Assembly: GCA_028874175.1 (NCBI GenBank)
Contig: JAPPLN010000113.1
Location: 1-64,000 of the forward strand
Origin: Chloroflexota bacterium
GTDB lineage: Bacteria > Chloroflexota > UBA11872
Length of the DNA stretch: 64,000 nucleotides
Direction: 5' to 3'
Shown here: one piece after another, positions 55,796 to 63,558 of the stretch
How positions within the stretch are numbered: the first letter of the stretch is position 1
How the letters are laid out: each line of letters begins with the position of its first letter
Notes under the pieces: model-generated
Databases searched by the model: none
What the model saw: the letters and a program-made list of their open reading frames with translations, nothing else
Told to the model about the DNA's origin: nothing
Position numbers and translations under genes: made by a program

Positions 55796-57997
55796 TCATT
55801 CGGTGGCCACGCGTCGAAGCGCCACCGCGCCATTTGAGCCAATAGCGGCGATAACCCAGTTGCCCGCAGCCATCGATGCGTCCGCGGCTGCGAGGTGCGT
55901 CCGACGAACACCGAACGCGGAACCCGGCTCCGGCACGAGCCGGCGAGCGATACCCCCACCGGCCGCGACGGCCCAGATCTCAGAGGCGCCCGCGCTCGCA
56001 GTGCCCAGTCGATGGATGCCGTCTCCTGCGTCGACCACATAGCTGGAGGCAAGAAGGGGGCGCTGGCTTGTTGTCGGCGTGTGGAGCGCGAATGTTGCCG
56101 TGGGGCCGGACGGTAGGGCCCCGAGGCTGAGGGGCGCGGAGGCAACTCCGTGGTCTGCGTGGAAGGCCATGAGCCGCCGAGGGGTCGAGGTTACGCTGCC
56201 CAGCGGATCGGACGCGCGCAATTGAAATTTCCCCGCGGCGTCGGTCCACGCCGCGGTGCCGGAGTCGAAGCCGACGGCGATTACAAGAGCTCCCGAAATA
56301 GGAGTCCCATTTTCATCCTGCACGATTCCTGTGACTATGCGGCCATTGGATCGCCAGCCGGACAAGAAGTTAGCCAAATTGATCCGCTCGCTGTGCGTGA
56401 GAAGGGCTGCAGCGTGCGAGCCGTCAACCTTGGCTCGAGAGGCGCCGGCCAGTCCCGGCGCACGCGCGCCCAAGGGTGTGACGCCGTGACATGACGAGCA
56501 CTGAGTGTCATACGTCCGGCGGCCGCGCTCGACGGTCGGAAGTGCAGGTAGCCCGGCGAGCGAGCCATCAATCACGGCTAACCCAAAGCCTGGAACGAAG
56601 ACCGACGTTCCGTCGAACCAGGAAAGAGTCCAGGCCGTTTCGCCGCTGACGGCGACCGCAGGCGCTGCTGGCAACCCGGACACGCGCACGGTTCGGTGGC
56701 TTGGCGATAGATTCACGACAGCCGCCCGCGGTCCCTGGTCGGTGTCAACGACCAGCGCATCGAGATCCGGCCCGCGCACATCTACCCGCGTCAGTCGTCC
56801 GGAACCCGCAACGAACCGGCGTACCAACTGCATGACCCCAAATGCCGGTGCCGGAGGGTCTGCAATCGCGCTGGACCACAGACCGAAGTCTGGTTCACCG
56901 CGAGGCGATTTACCCGATGGGTCGCGCGTTCCCTTGTATACCAGCAGGCCGCTGGCGCCCTGGCGCAGTGCGCGCAGGGTGGCGGAAGCCAGAAACGCGC
57001 CGTTGATCGGCGCATGGACCAAAGGATCGACCGCAAGATCGCCGTTGAAGTTGATTTCTTCCACATAGTGGGGCCGTCCGGCGGCGATTCCTGAAATCAG
57101 GCGCACGCGGTTTTCAAACCATGAGAGACGTGTGCCAAGGACGTCGGTCGACGTTGTTTCGCCGACGCGATGCATCCCGTACCAGTGCCACGTCAGGAAG
57201 TCGTGGAAGGATGCTGAGTCCACGGCGCGCAGATACGTGGACCAGTCCACGTCGGGCGCATTCCCGCAGGTCGGACTACCGTCGGGATTCAGCGTGGCGC
57301 CGGTGTCGATCGCGTCGAGCGACGGGCCGCCAATAGCAACCACGCCGGAGCCGAAGCGCCTGGCCGCGGCGGCGCGCGCCGCGGCATAGAGCTCCGCGTA
57401 CGCGGCGCCGCTGCCGCAGGCGTAGTGCTGACCGGCGTTCTGATGATTGTTCGGCTCGTTCCAGATGGTGTAAGGCCACGTCAGCGCGACCGGACCGAAG
57501 TGATCACGCAATCGCTCAATGGCGTCCGCCACGTACTCGGCATACCCCCTGACGCCGGCGGCGTTGAAGCGTTCGCTCTCGTGCTGGGAACTTGGGGTGC
57601 CGTCGGCGGCAGTCACCCATGCCGGCGCGGCGACAAAGCTCACCATCGGCGTCGCGCCGGCGTCGAGAACTCGCTGCACGAAGGTATGGAGCCGGCTCCA
57701 GTCGAAGTCGGCGGGTGTGCTACCCGCCACAGCGCCGAGAAAGCGATGCCCCACCCACACGCGTACCAGATCGGCTCCGAACTGGGCGGCCCGGTCGATG
57801 CCACCGTCTCGATAGAGATCGACGATTTCGTTGGTGCCCAGCTTGAAGTCGAGCGACTGCGCGAATCCCGTCGAAGGTTGATCGAGATGAACCTTGATGT
57901 CTGGCGTTGGCGAGCCACCGAGCAGCAGGCTGCCCAAGAGCAGTGCGCAGGCAAAGCGAGCTGCGCGGCGCCAGCGACCGGGCAGACCGCTGCCCAT
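55796..57997 (-). CDS. Exported glycoside hydrolase-like protein with c-type haem motif and carboxypeptidase-like domain
   Basis: A 733-residue secreted or membrane-anchored protein. A signal-like N-terminus (RRAARFACALLLGSLLLGG) precedes a TIM-barrel region resembling GH39 and other clan A hydrolases, with acid/base in TIWNEPNNH (Glu181) and a nucleophile candidate in HYVEEINFNG (Glu313/314). After a C-terminal beta domain comes RRTYDTQCSSCHGVTPLGARAPGLAG (CXXCH at 500-504), a cytochrome c haem site of about 55 residues, then a carboxypeptidase-regulatory-like beta domain (IVTGIVQDENGTPISGALVIAV) and a tail. No Met ligand is obvious. This arrangement is not one I know. Haem attachment would require export. 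Confidence 0.78.
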   Translation of the reverse strand: MGSGLPGRWRRAARFACALLLGSLLLGGSPTPDIKVHLDQPSTGFAQSLDFKLGTNEIVDLYRDGGIDRAAQFGADLVRVWVGHRFLGAVAGSTPADFDWSRLHTFVQRVLDAGATPMVSFVAAPAWVTAADGTPSSQHESERFNAAGVRGYAEYVADAIERLRDHFGPVALTWPYTIWNEPNNHQNAGQHYACGSGAAYAELYAAARAAAARRFGSGVVAIGGPSLDAIDTGATLNPDGSPTCGNAPDVDWSTYLRAVDSASFHDFLTWHWYGMHRVGETTSTDVLGTRLSWFENRVRLISGIAAGRPHYVEEINFNGDLAVDPLVHAPINGAFLASATLRALRQGASGLLVYKGTRDPSGKSPRGEPDFGLWSSAIADPPAPAFGVMQLVRRFVAGSGRLTRVDVRGPDLDALVVDTDQGPRAAVVNLSPSHRTVRVSGLPAAPAVAVSGETAWTLSWFDGTSVFVPGFGLAVIDGSLAGLPALPTVERGRRTYDTQCSSCHGVTPLGARAPGLAGASRAKVDGSHAAALLTHSERINLANFLSGWRSNGRIVTGIVQDENGTPISGALVIAVGFDSGTAAWTDAAGKFQLRASDPLGSVTSTPRRLMAFHADHGVASAPLSLGALPSGPTATFALHTPTTSQRPLLASSYVVDAGDGIHRLGTASAGASEIWAVAAGGGIARRLVPEPGSAFGVRRTHLAAADASMAAGNWVIAAIGSNGAVALRRVATE

Positions 57998-58002
57998 TGG
58001 GA

Positions 58003-59007
58003 CTAGGTCCGACTTACGACTTCGCGCTGCCCGGAGACCGAGGACTGCCGAATCGCAGCCAGCACCTCCAGCAGGTGGACGCTGTCTTCGGGCGGTGAGC
58101 CGTTGGGGGCCGCGCCGCCGATTACGGCCAGGAAGTGATCGTCGGGATTGCTTCCGCCGGAGAGTCCTTCGACTTCACGCGTGACCTTGGCCTCGAGATC
58201 GTCCTCCAGAATGACTTCAACGCCTCCCGAGGCCCAGTCCGCGCGGATGGCGCCGCCGCCGCCAACCACCGCCAGGCGCTCCCCGAACGTGTGGCCGGTA
58301 CCGATGATGGACAACGTGCCGATGGCGCCGTTCTCGAAGAGCAAAACGGCCGCGCCGTCGACCTCCACTTCCAGGTCGTAGGTACGCATGCGCGCGTCCA
58401 CTTCGACGATGCGCAAGCCGGTAGTCCACAGCAGCATGTCCATGAGATGGCTGCCGGAGTCACTGAGCTGTCCACCGCCGCCCAGGGCCAGCGTGCTTCG
58501 CCACTTGCCTCGTGCGGCGCCAATCCAGGCCTGCCACTGGCTGGCTTGCACGTGGGTGATGTCACCCATCTCGCCGCCCTGCAGGCGCTGGCGCATATAG
58601 GTGTAGCCGGGACTGAATCGACGCTGGAAGCCAACCACTACGTGTTGGCCTAGAGCCTTAGCGTGATCGGCGATCTCTTGGGCCAGTTCGGGGGTGTGGG
58701 CGAGCGGCTTCTCGCAGAGCACGTGTAAGCCGGCATCCAGGGCGCCCATGACATGCTCGTAGTGAAGGGTATGCGGGGTTGAGACCAGCGCTAGTTCCAG
58801 ATCGGTCGCGGCCAGGAGGTCACGCCAGTCGGCGTATGCTGGAACTTCGTCCAGGCCTTCAACATTCGACCGCGCGTTCGCGATTGACGTGTCAGACGGA
58901 TCCGCCATACCAACCACGTCAACCTCTGGCATCGCGAGGAATCGCCGCAGGTGGCCGGCGGAGTTGCCGCCAACGCCAATGGCGCCTAGTCGGTATGGCA
59001 TGGACAT
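58003..59007 (-). CDS. Gfo/Idh/MocA-family oxidoreductase
   Basis: NAD(P)-dependent sugar or polyol dehydrogenase of 334 residues. The N-terminal Rossmann fold GAIGVGGNSAGHLRRFL, the VLCEKPLAHTPE motif with its catalytic lysine, and the C-terminal-domain GGGQLSDSGSHLMDMLLW are diagnostic. The substrate is unknown; inositol, glucose or a UDP-sugar are typical for the family. It is located 5 bases upstream of the glycoside hydrolase-like gene on the same strand, so an involvement in using a released sugar is possible. Confidence 0.88.
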   Translation of the reverse strand: MSMPYRLGAIGVGGNSAGHLRRFLAMPEVDVVGMADPSDTSIANARSNVEGLDEVPAYADWRDLLAATDLELALVSTPHTLHYEHVMGALDAGLHVLCEKPLAHTPELAQEIADHAKALGQHVVVGFQRRFSPGYTYMRQRLQGGEMGDITHVQASQWQAWIGAARGKWRSTLALGGGGQLSDSGSHLMDMLLWTTGLRIVEVDARMRTYDLEVEVDGAAVLLFENGAIGTLSIIGTGHTFGERLAVVGGGGAIRADWASGGVEVILEDDLEAKVTREVEGLSGGSNPDDHFLAVIGGAAPNGSPPEDSVHLLEVLAAIRQSSVSGQREVVSRT

Positions 59008-59069
59008 CGTGCAGTGCGCGCAGACGGGCGGAAGTCTACGTCAACGCGGCCAACCGTAGGGGCCGCAGC

Positions 59070-59372
59070 CTATGCGTCGCGGGTGGTCGGGTCTCCAGGC
59101 GCAAACTGACCGCCGTACGGGAGGGGAAGTCGCTCCACGGTCTCACGGAACGTCCCACGCCCCTTCAGCAGATCGTGCACGTCCCAGCCCTCGGCTTCCA
59201 AATGTTCAAGCACATAGGCCAGTTCGTAGCGATCGCCCGTTTCCTCGTCGATGAACGCGTCGGTCCAGGCGAGCTGGTGGCGCGGCACCGGAAAGGTTCC
59301 CTCGCCGTTGCGGCGGGGAATCTGAAACCGGAACTCGGATACGCGGATGTGGCGACGGGGCTCGCTGGTCAT
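59070..59372 (-). CDS. Small hypothetical protein
   Basis: I do not recognise this 100-residue protein. It is charged, with HIRVSEFRFQIPRRNGEGTF near the start and a Leu-rich helix AYVLEHLEAEGWDVHDLLKG in the middle; no membrane segment or cysteine is visible. ATG at 59372 is preferred to the GTG eight codons upstream because it fits the spacing to the methyltransferase gene, but the evidence is weak. It lies between the methyltransferase and the oxidoreductase on the same strand. Confidence 0.5.
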   Translation of the reverse strand: MTSEPRRHIRVSEFRFQIPRRNGEGTFPVPRHQLAWTDAFIDEETGDRYELAYVLEHLEAEGWDVHDLLKGRGTFRETVERLPLPYGGQFAPGDPTTRDA

Positions 59373-59445
59373 ATGGGTTTCTGGTCGTGGGCCCAAACGG
59401 CCCGGCTGGCTTGGGTGCGATTGTGAAGAGCGCGCCCGCCCTGTG

Positions 59446-60255
59446 TCAACGGGCGGCTGTGCGACCGATGACGATCAAGTTCGGCGAGTCGTCGCGCCAC
59501 GGTTGGCGCGTGTAATCGCCGTACACCGCGTCAATCTCCAACCCGGCCTCCACGAACTCCGCCACCACCTCATCTCGCGTCACCAGCGCCAGGCTGTAAC
59601 CCAGCCGACGCTCGTCGACCAGCAACGGGCCGTCGTAGTAGCGGTAGATGAGAGTGCTGCAGCCACGATGCGTTGCCTCGTCGTAGGTGTAGAAGCGCTC
59701 GCGGGTTATACGCCGGCCGGTCGAGGGGTCGCGTTCCAGAAACTCGACCTCCTCGTGATCCGGCGTGGCGTCAAGCGGCGTGGCCGAGAACACGTCCACG
59801 GCCACGCCCCCGCCGGGCCGCACGTGGGCGGCCGCGTTCTCCAGGGTCCGCAGGCGAGCCGATTGATCCGGCAGTAACAGATATGAGTTGAAGCCCACCA
59901 GCGCGAGGTCATAGGTGTCCGTCAGCCGGCACGTACGCATGTCGCCGCGTTGCAGCCCGAGACGCGCGCTGGTTGACCGCCCTGAGGCAGCGCGGCGTGC
60001 CGCAGCCCGCTTGAGCATGGCGGCTGAGGTATCCACGCCGGTGATCTGGAAACCTTGCCTGGCCAGGGGAATGGCCATGCGGCCGGTGCCGACGGCGAAT
60101 TCCAGCAGCCGCGGCCCCAAGCGGCGCCCCTCGGCGATCCAGAAGTCCAACTCCGCTCCGTCGCACTCCGGGTACTCCAGGTCGTAGACCCGTGCGGCCG
60201 GGTCGTAGCCGGTTTCGCGAAACGGCGGGGGCGTGACCAGTCTGGGCCGTCGCAT
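59446..60255 (-). CDS. Class I SAM-dependent methyltransferase
   Basis: A 269-residue methyltransferase. Motif I is LLEFAVGTGRMAIPLARQGF (usual E/DxGxGxG), followed by ITGVDTSAAMLKRA, and motif IV is in DLALVGFNSYLLL. The C-terminal half has two predicted beta strands typical of small-molecule methyltransferases. The substrate is unknown. It is 27 bases downstream of the nucleotidyltransferase gene, so the pair may act on a sugar or a small nucleotide-linked product. Confidence 0.85.
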   Translation of the reverse strand: MRRPRLVTPPPFRETGYDPAARVYDLEYPECDGAELDFWIAEGRRLGPRLLEFAVGTGRMAIPLARQGFQITGVDTSAAMLKRAAARRAASGRSTSARLGLQRGDMRTCRLTDTYDLALVGFNSYLLLPDQSARLRTLENAAAHVRPGGGVAVDVFSATPLDATPDHEEVEFLERDPSTGRRITRERFYTYDEATHRGCSTLIYRYYDGPLLVDERRLGYSLALVTRDEVVAEFVEAGLEIDAVYGDYTRQPWRDDSPNLIVIGRTAAR

Positions 60256-60282
60256 GTCAGGGCCGGCGCGCGGCCGGCGACA

Positions 60283-60990
60283 TCAGTCGGCGCCGGCGTA
60301 GTTCAGGGGCGCTGTGGCCAATTCGTCTTCGAGATTGGCGTGGTCTTTCACACTGTCCATGCCGCGCCAGCGAGCTTCAGACTGAAAGGCGCCCAGTCGG
60401 CCCGCTGCGGCCAGCTCCGGAAACGTGCTGTCCTCGTGGTCGCCGATCTCGGGCAAGTGGTCTTCAAACGACCGGTCCAACACATACACGCCGCCGTTGA
60501 TCCAGTGCGGCAGCACCGGGTTGGTAGTGAACTGGCTGACTTTGCGACCGTCGACTTCCACGATCCCGTACTGGCTCACGTACGGCGTAAGCAGGATGGT
60601 CGCCAGATTCCCGTCGTCCCGATGCTGATCCAGCATCGGAACCAGCCGCTGCTCCGTCAGGATGTCGGCGTTGGAGGCCATCACGATCGGCTCGTCGCGG
60701 GGAATCTGCTGCATGCCCAGGCGCAGGCCGCCGCCGCGACCCATCGGCGTGTCCTCGACCGCGTAGCTGAAGCTGGCCCCGAAGGCCGAGCCGTCGCCAA
60801 AGTGGTCCTCGATGACTTCGTGCAAGTAGCCGCACGAGATTACGAAGTGATCGACCCCCTGGGCCTGGTACCACTCCACCTGGTGCTGCATGATCGGCTT
60901 GCCGGCCACGGCGACCATGGGCTTGGGCACGTTAGCGGTCAGCGGCCGCAGGCGTTCACCGCGGCCTCCGGCGATCAATACGGCGTACAC
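60283..60990 (-). CDS. Sugar-phosphate nucleotidyltransferase
   Basis: Nucleotidyltransferase of 235 residues: VLIAGGRGERLRPLTANVPKPMV is the nucleotide-binding start, GRGGGLRLGM is a partly altered form of the LGTAG-type loop, and VMASNADIL carries the metal-binding Asp. The fold fits mannose-1-P guanylyltransferase or glucose-1-P nucleotidylyltransferase. It has no C-terminal beta-helix, unlike the fusion protein near 30 kb. The start is GTG, preceded on the minus strand by TATAATCG. Confidence 0.85.
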   Translation of the reverse strand: MYAVLIAGGRGERLRPLTANVPKPMVAVAGKPIMQHQVEWYQAQGVDHFVISCGYLHEVIEDHFGDGSAFGASFSYAVEDTPMGRGGGLRLGMQQIPRDEPIVMASNADILTEQRLVPMLDQHRDDGNLATILLTPYVSQYGIVEVDGRKVSQFTTNPVLPHWINGGVYVLDRSFEDHLPEIGDHEDSTFPELAAAGRLGAFQSEARWRGMDSVKDHANLEDELATAPLNYAGAD

Positions 60991-61037
60991 GCAGCGAACC
61001 TCCAGGGCATCACGGGCACCCGGCGCCGCGACGCACG

Positions 61038-61043
61038 ATTATA
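61038..61043 (-). promoter_or_regulatory. -10 element for the nucleotidyltransferase gene
   Basis: A perfect TATAAT on the minus strand (in TATAATCG) lies 47 bases upstream of the GTG start. No -35 hexamer is obvious. Confidence 0.5.
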
Positions 61044-61094
61044 GGAACGGGCTGCTACGGGACTGACCACGCCGGTCAGCGGCGTTGCCTGGTG

Positions 61095-61517
61095 TTACTC
61101 GGTGCGGACTGGATCCCATGCGCTGCGTAGTTCGATGATATTGCCATCCGGGTCTCGAAAGTAGAGGGAACGTCCCTCTGCGTCTTCGGTCGGCCCTTCG
61201 ACCGCCGATCCGGCGGCCACGATGACCTCGGCGGCACGTTCGAACTCAGCTTCGCCCAGTGCCAGCGCGATGTGTTGTACGCCCAGCCGCCGCCAGTCGC
61301 GGCCGCCAGCTTCCGGTCGCCGTGCCGGCGCCTGGAACAAGTGAAACGAAAAGCCGGGTGCCGAGAGTACGTGGCGAAACGTCGAACGTGCCTGAGGCGT
61401 CAGGTTGAATACGCGGGCGTAAAACGAGGCGCTTCGGTGAAGGTCGCGCACGTTGATCGCCACGTGATCGAGACGCCTCGGCATCAGACGTCGTGGTCCG
61501 ACAGATTCCTGTGACAT
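61095..61517 (-). CDS. VOC-family (glyoxalase-fold) protein
   Basis: A 140-residue single VOC module: RRLDHVAINVRDLHRSASFYARVFNL starts the first beta-alpha-beta-beta-beta unit, LGVQHIALAL and SLYFRDPDGNIIELRSAWDP complete the second, with metal ligands His17-like and Glu in IIEL. The family includes glyoxalase, dioxygenases and resistance proteins; the substrate cannot be told. It is divergent from the NrdR gene. Confidence 0.85.
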   Translation of the reverse strand: MSQESVGPRRLMPRRLDHVAINVRDLHRSASFYARVFNLTPQARSTFRHVLSAPGFSFHLFQAPARRPEAGGRDWRRLGVQHIALALGEAEFERAAEVIVAAGSAVEGPTEDAEGRSLYFRDPDGNIIELRSAWDPVRTE

Positions 61518-61586
61518 TGGAGTCCTGCTTGGCCCGTTGGTCGGGTTGTGGCCGCGAAATCCCGACTACCGATACGGCCTTGAGCC

Positions 61587-61616
61587 TTGACATGCTATAT
61601 GTAGTGCCCGTGTGAT
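61587..61616 (+). promoter_or_regulatory. Promoter of nrdR with NrdR box in the spacer
   Basis: TTGACA and TGTGAT are separated by 18 bases, and the spacer contains CTATATGTAGTG, which matches the core of the known NrdR box CTATATATAGTG at 11 of 12 positions. Binding there would block RNA polymerase. Most NrdR targets have two boxes; only one is seen here. Confidence 0.7.
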
Positions 61617-61651
61617 TCGGCCCCCTGCGAAGTCATCGGAGAAAGCGCGAT

Positions 61652-62296
61652 ATGCGGTGTCCATCTTGCTCGTCAGGACGATTGCAAGTAGTGGACACGC
61701 GTGAGGCCGCCGATGCCACCCGCCGCCGCCGTGCCTGCCAGGATTGCGGCCGTCGTTTTACGACCTACGAGCGTCGCGAGATCTTCACGTGCCCGCACTG
61801 TGGACACGATGAAGCGCGAATAGAAACCTGGGAATTTACGTCGCAGGGGACCATGCGCCGCCGTCGCCGCTGCGCGGATTGCGGACTGGGCTATCAGACG
61901 CTGGAGCGTTTGGCGCGGATGGACATCCGCGTGGTCAAGGACGACGGTCAAAGCGAGCCGTTCAACCGCGGCAAGCTCTATCGCTCGATCATGATCGCCG
62001 GGACGAAGCGCCCCGTCACCAGCGACTGGGCAGACGAGGCGGCCATCGAAATCGAGAACGAACTGCTCAGTCGTGAGACGCTGGATGTTCCGTCGAAGCA
62101 GATTGCCGACCTAGTCATGGAGCGCCTGGTCATGCTCGACGAGGTTACCTACGTACGCTACGCGTCGGGTTACTTCGGCGAGGGTGGCGTCCAGGACATG
62201 CTGGACACCATTAATGAGTCGCGGCGTCGACGCGAGCGAACCGAAATTGAGCGAACGAATCTGCCGCTGGTCCCGGCAGACGCTGATGACACTTAG
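61652..62296 (+). CDS. nrdR: NrdR-like transcriptional repressor with two tandem zinc ribbons
   Basis: Represses ribonucleotide reductase genes in response to ATP/dATP. Residues 1-45 are a complete NrdR zinc ribbon (MRCPSCSSG, then RRRRACQDCGRRFTTYER; Cys3, 6, 29, 32). Residues 46-90 repeat it (TCPHCGHDE, then RRRRRCADCGLGYQTLERL; Cys47, 50, 74, 77). An ATP-cone follows (VVKDDGQSEPFNRGKL, SDWADEAAIEIENEL). The usual NrdR is about 150 residues with one ribbon, so the ribbon has been duplicated. Its own promoter carries an NrdR box, indicating autorepression; nrdAB/nrdJ are not in the window. Confidence 0.88.
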   Translation: MRCPSCSSGRLQVVDTREAADATRRRRACQDCGRRFTTYERREIFTCPHCGHDEARIETWEFTSQGTMRRRRRCADCGLGYQTLERLARMDIRVVKDDGQSEPFNRGKLYRSIMIAGTKRPVTSDWADEAAIEIENELLSRETLDVPSKQIADLVMERLVMLDEVTYVRYASGYFGEGGVQDMLDTINESRRRRERTEIERTNLPLVPADADDT

Positions 62297-62364
62297 CCTG
62301 CGAATCGTGCCGCGCTCGCACTATGTTTTTCGTGTGCCCGCCATAGGCCATTGAGCACGGAGCA

Positions 62365-63558
62365 ATGATCGCTGCCCGCACGTTTATCGGTTTCGGGCTG
62401 GCGTTGGCGGTGCTGGGGTTTGTGGTCGGCGTGCGGGCTGAACTGGGACCGGGCCTTCGTACAGCGTCAGCGCTGGCGTCCGTGGTTCCGGGAAGCCCGC
62501 CCACGCCGCTCAAGCTGCGGCCGTCCCCCCGCGTCACCACGCTGGCCTACACGACCCGCGAGGGCTACGAGTTGCTGGCGGACCTGTATGAACCGCCCAA
62601 TGCCTCAAGTCTGCCGGCCATCGTGCTCGTCAACGGCGTGGTGCCCCAGGGCCGGGGGTATCAGCCGCTGGTGGACTTTGCGGACGGGTTGGCGCGCACC
62701 GGGTTCGTGGTGCTGGTGCCCGACGCACTCGACTACGGCAACTACCGAGTTTTTCCGGAAGACATCGGTGCCCTGGTGCGTGGCTTCCAGGTGCTCCAGG
62801 ACCGGCCATCCGTGGATCCGATGCGCGTGGGGTTCATCGGGTTCAGCATGGGGGGATCGCTGGCAATGGTTGCCGCCGCCGACCCTGAGATTGCCGACGA
62901 CGTGGCGCTCATTGCGACCATTGGTGCCTACTACTCGTTGGACGCAATGCTCAGGGCCGTCACGACCTCCACCGTGCAGGTTGACGACCGGTTCGAGCCG
63001 TACCAGCCCGACAGCTACGTCTGGCTGGTGACGCGCAACACGCTGCTCTCGGCCATTCCGGACGACCGCGATCAGGAGGCGTTGTTCCATCTCTTCGCGC
63101 TGGAGACGCCGGACCCAGACCCCGAAGCATTGCCTAGCTACAACCCGGATAAGCTCGGCCCGCCGGCACGACACGTTTTCGATCTCTTCACCAATCGCGA
63201 CCCGGCGGCGGTGGGCACGCTGATGGACCGCGTGCGTAGCGAGATGCCGGGAGTGCTCGAGTCGATCTCGCCCGACGCTCATCTCGAGAGCCTCCGAGCT
63301 CCCGCGGCGCTGCTGCACGATCGCGGCGACCTGTACGTGCCGGCGCAGGAATCGCGACGAATTTACGATCAACTGGGCGGCGAGCCGCGCGCCCAGTTGG
63401 CCGTCCTGGACGTAATTCAGCACGCGCAACTCTCTACGCCCGACCTGTCACCGCCCGTGCTGCTCGGCTCATTCCTGCCGGGTATGTGGACCCTCTGGCA
63501 GTTCACCTACGACGCGCTGGGCCAACTGTCAATGGCTACCAACCCGCACCAAGCGTAG
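62365..63558 (+). CDS. Membrane-anchored alpha/beta hydrolase
   Basis: A 397-residue hydrolase with an N-terminal membrane helix (FIGFGLALAVLGFVVGV) and an alpha/beta hydrolase domain: LLADLYEPPNASSLPAIVLVNGVVPQ, the nucleophile in VGFIGFSMGGSLA, and late Asp/His candidates in LLHDRGDLYVPAQES and VIQHAQLS. The layout is like dienelactone hydrolase-type enzymes, with an insert of about 100 residues forming a cap. The substrate is unknown. It overlaps the 3' end of the convergent metallophosphoesterase by 30 bases. Confidence 0.85.
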   Translation: MIAARTFIGFGLALAVLGFVVGVRAELGPGLRTASALASVVPGSPPTPLKLRPSPRVTTLAYTTREGYELLADLYEPPNASSLPAIVLVNGVVPQGRGYQPLVDFADGLARTGFVVLVPDALDYGNYRVFPEDIGALVRGFQVLQDRPSVDPMRVGFIGFSMGGSLAMVAAADPEIADDVALIATIGAYYSLDAMLRAVTTSTVQVDDRFEPYQPDSYVWLVTRNTLLSAIPDDRDQEALFHLFALETPDPDPEALPSYNPDKLGPPARHVFDLFTNRDPAAVGTLMDRVRSEMPGVLESISPDAHLESLRAPAALLHDRGDLYVPAQESRRIYDQLGGEPRAQLAVLDVIQHAQLSTPDLSPPVLLGSFLPGMWTLWQFTYDALGQLSMATNPHQA

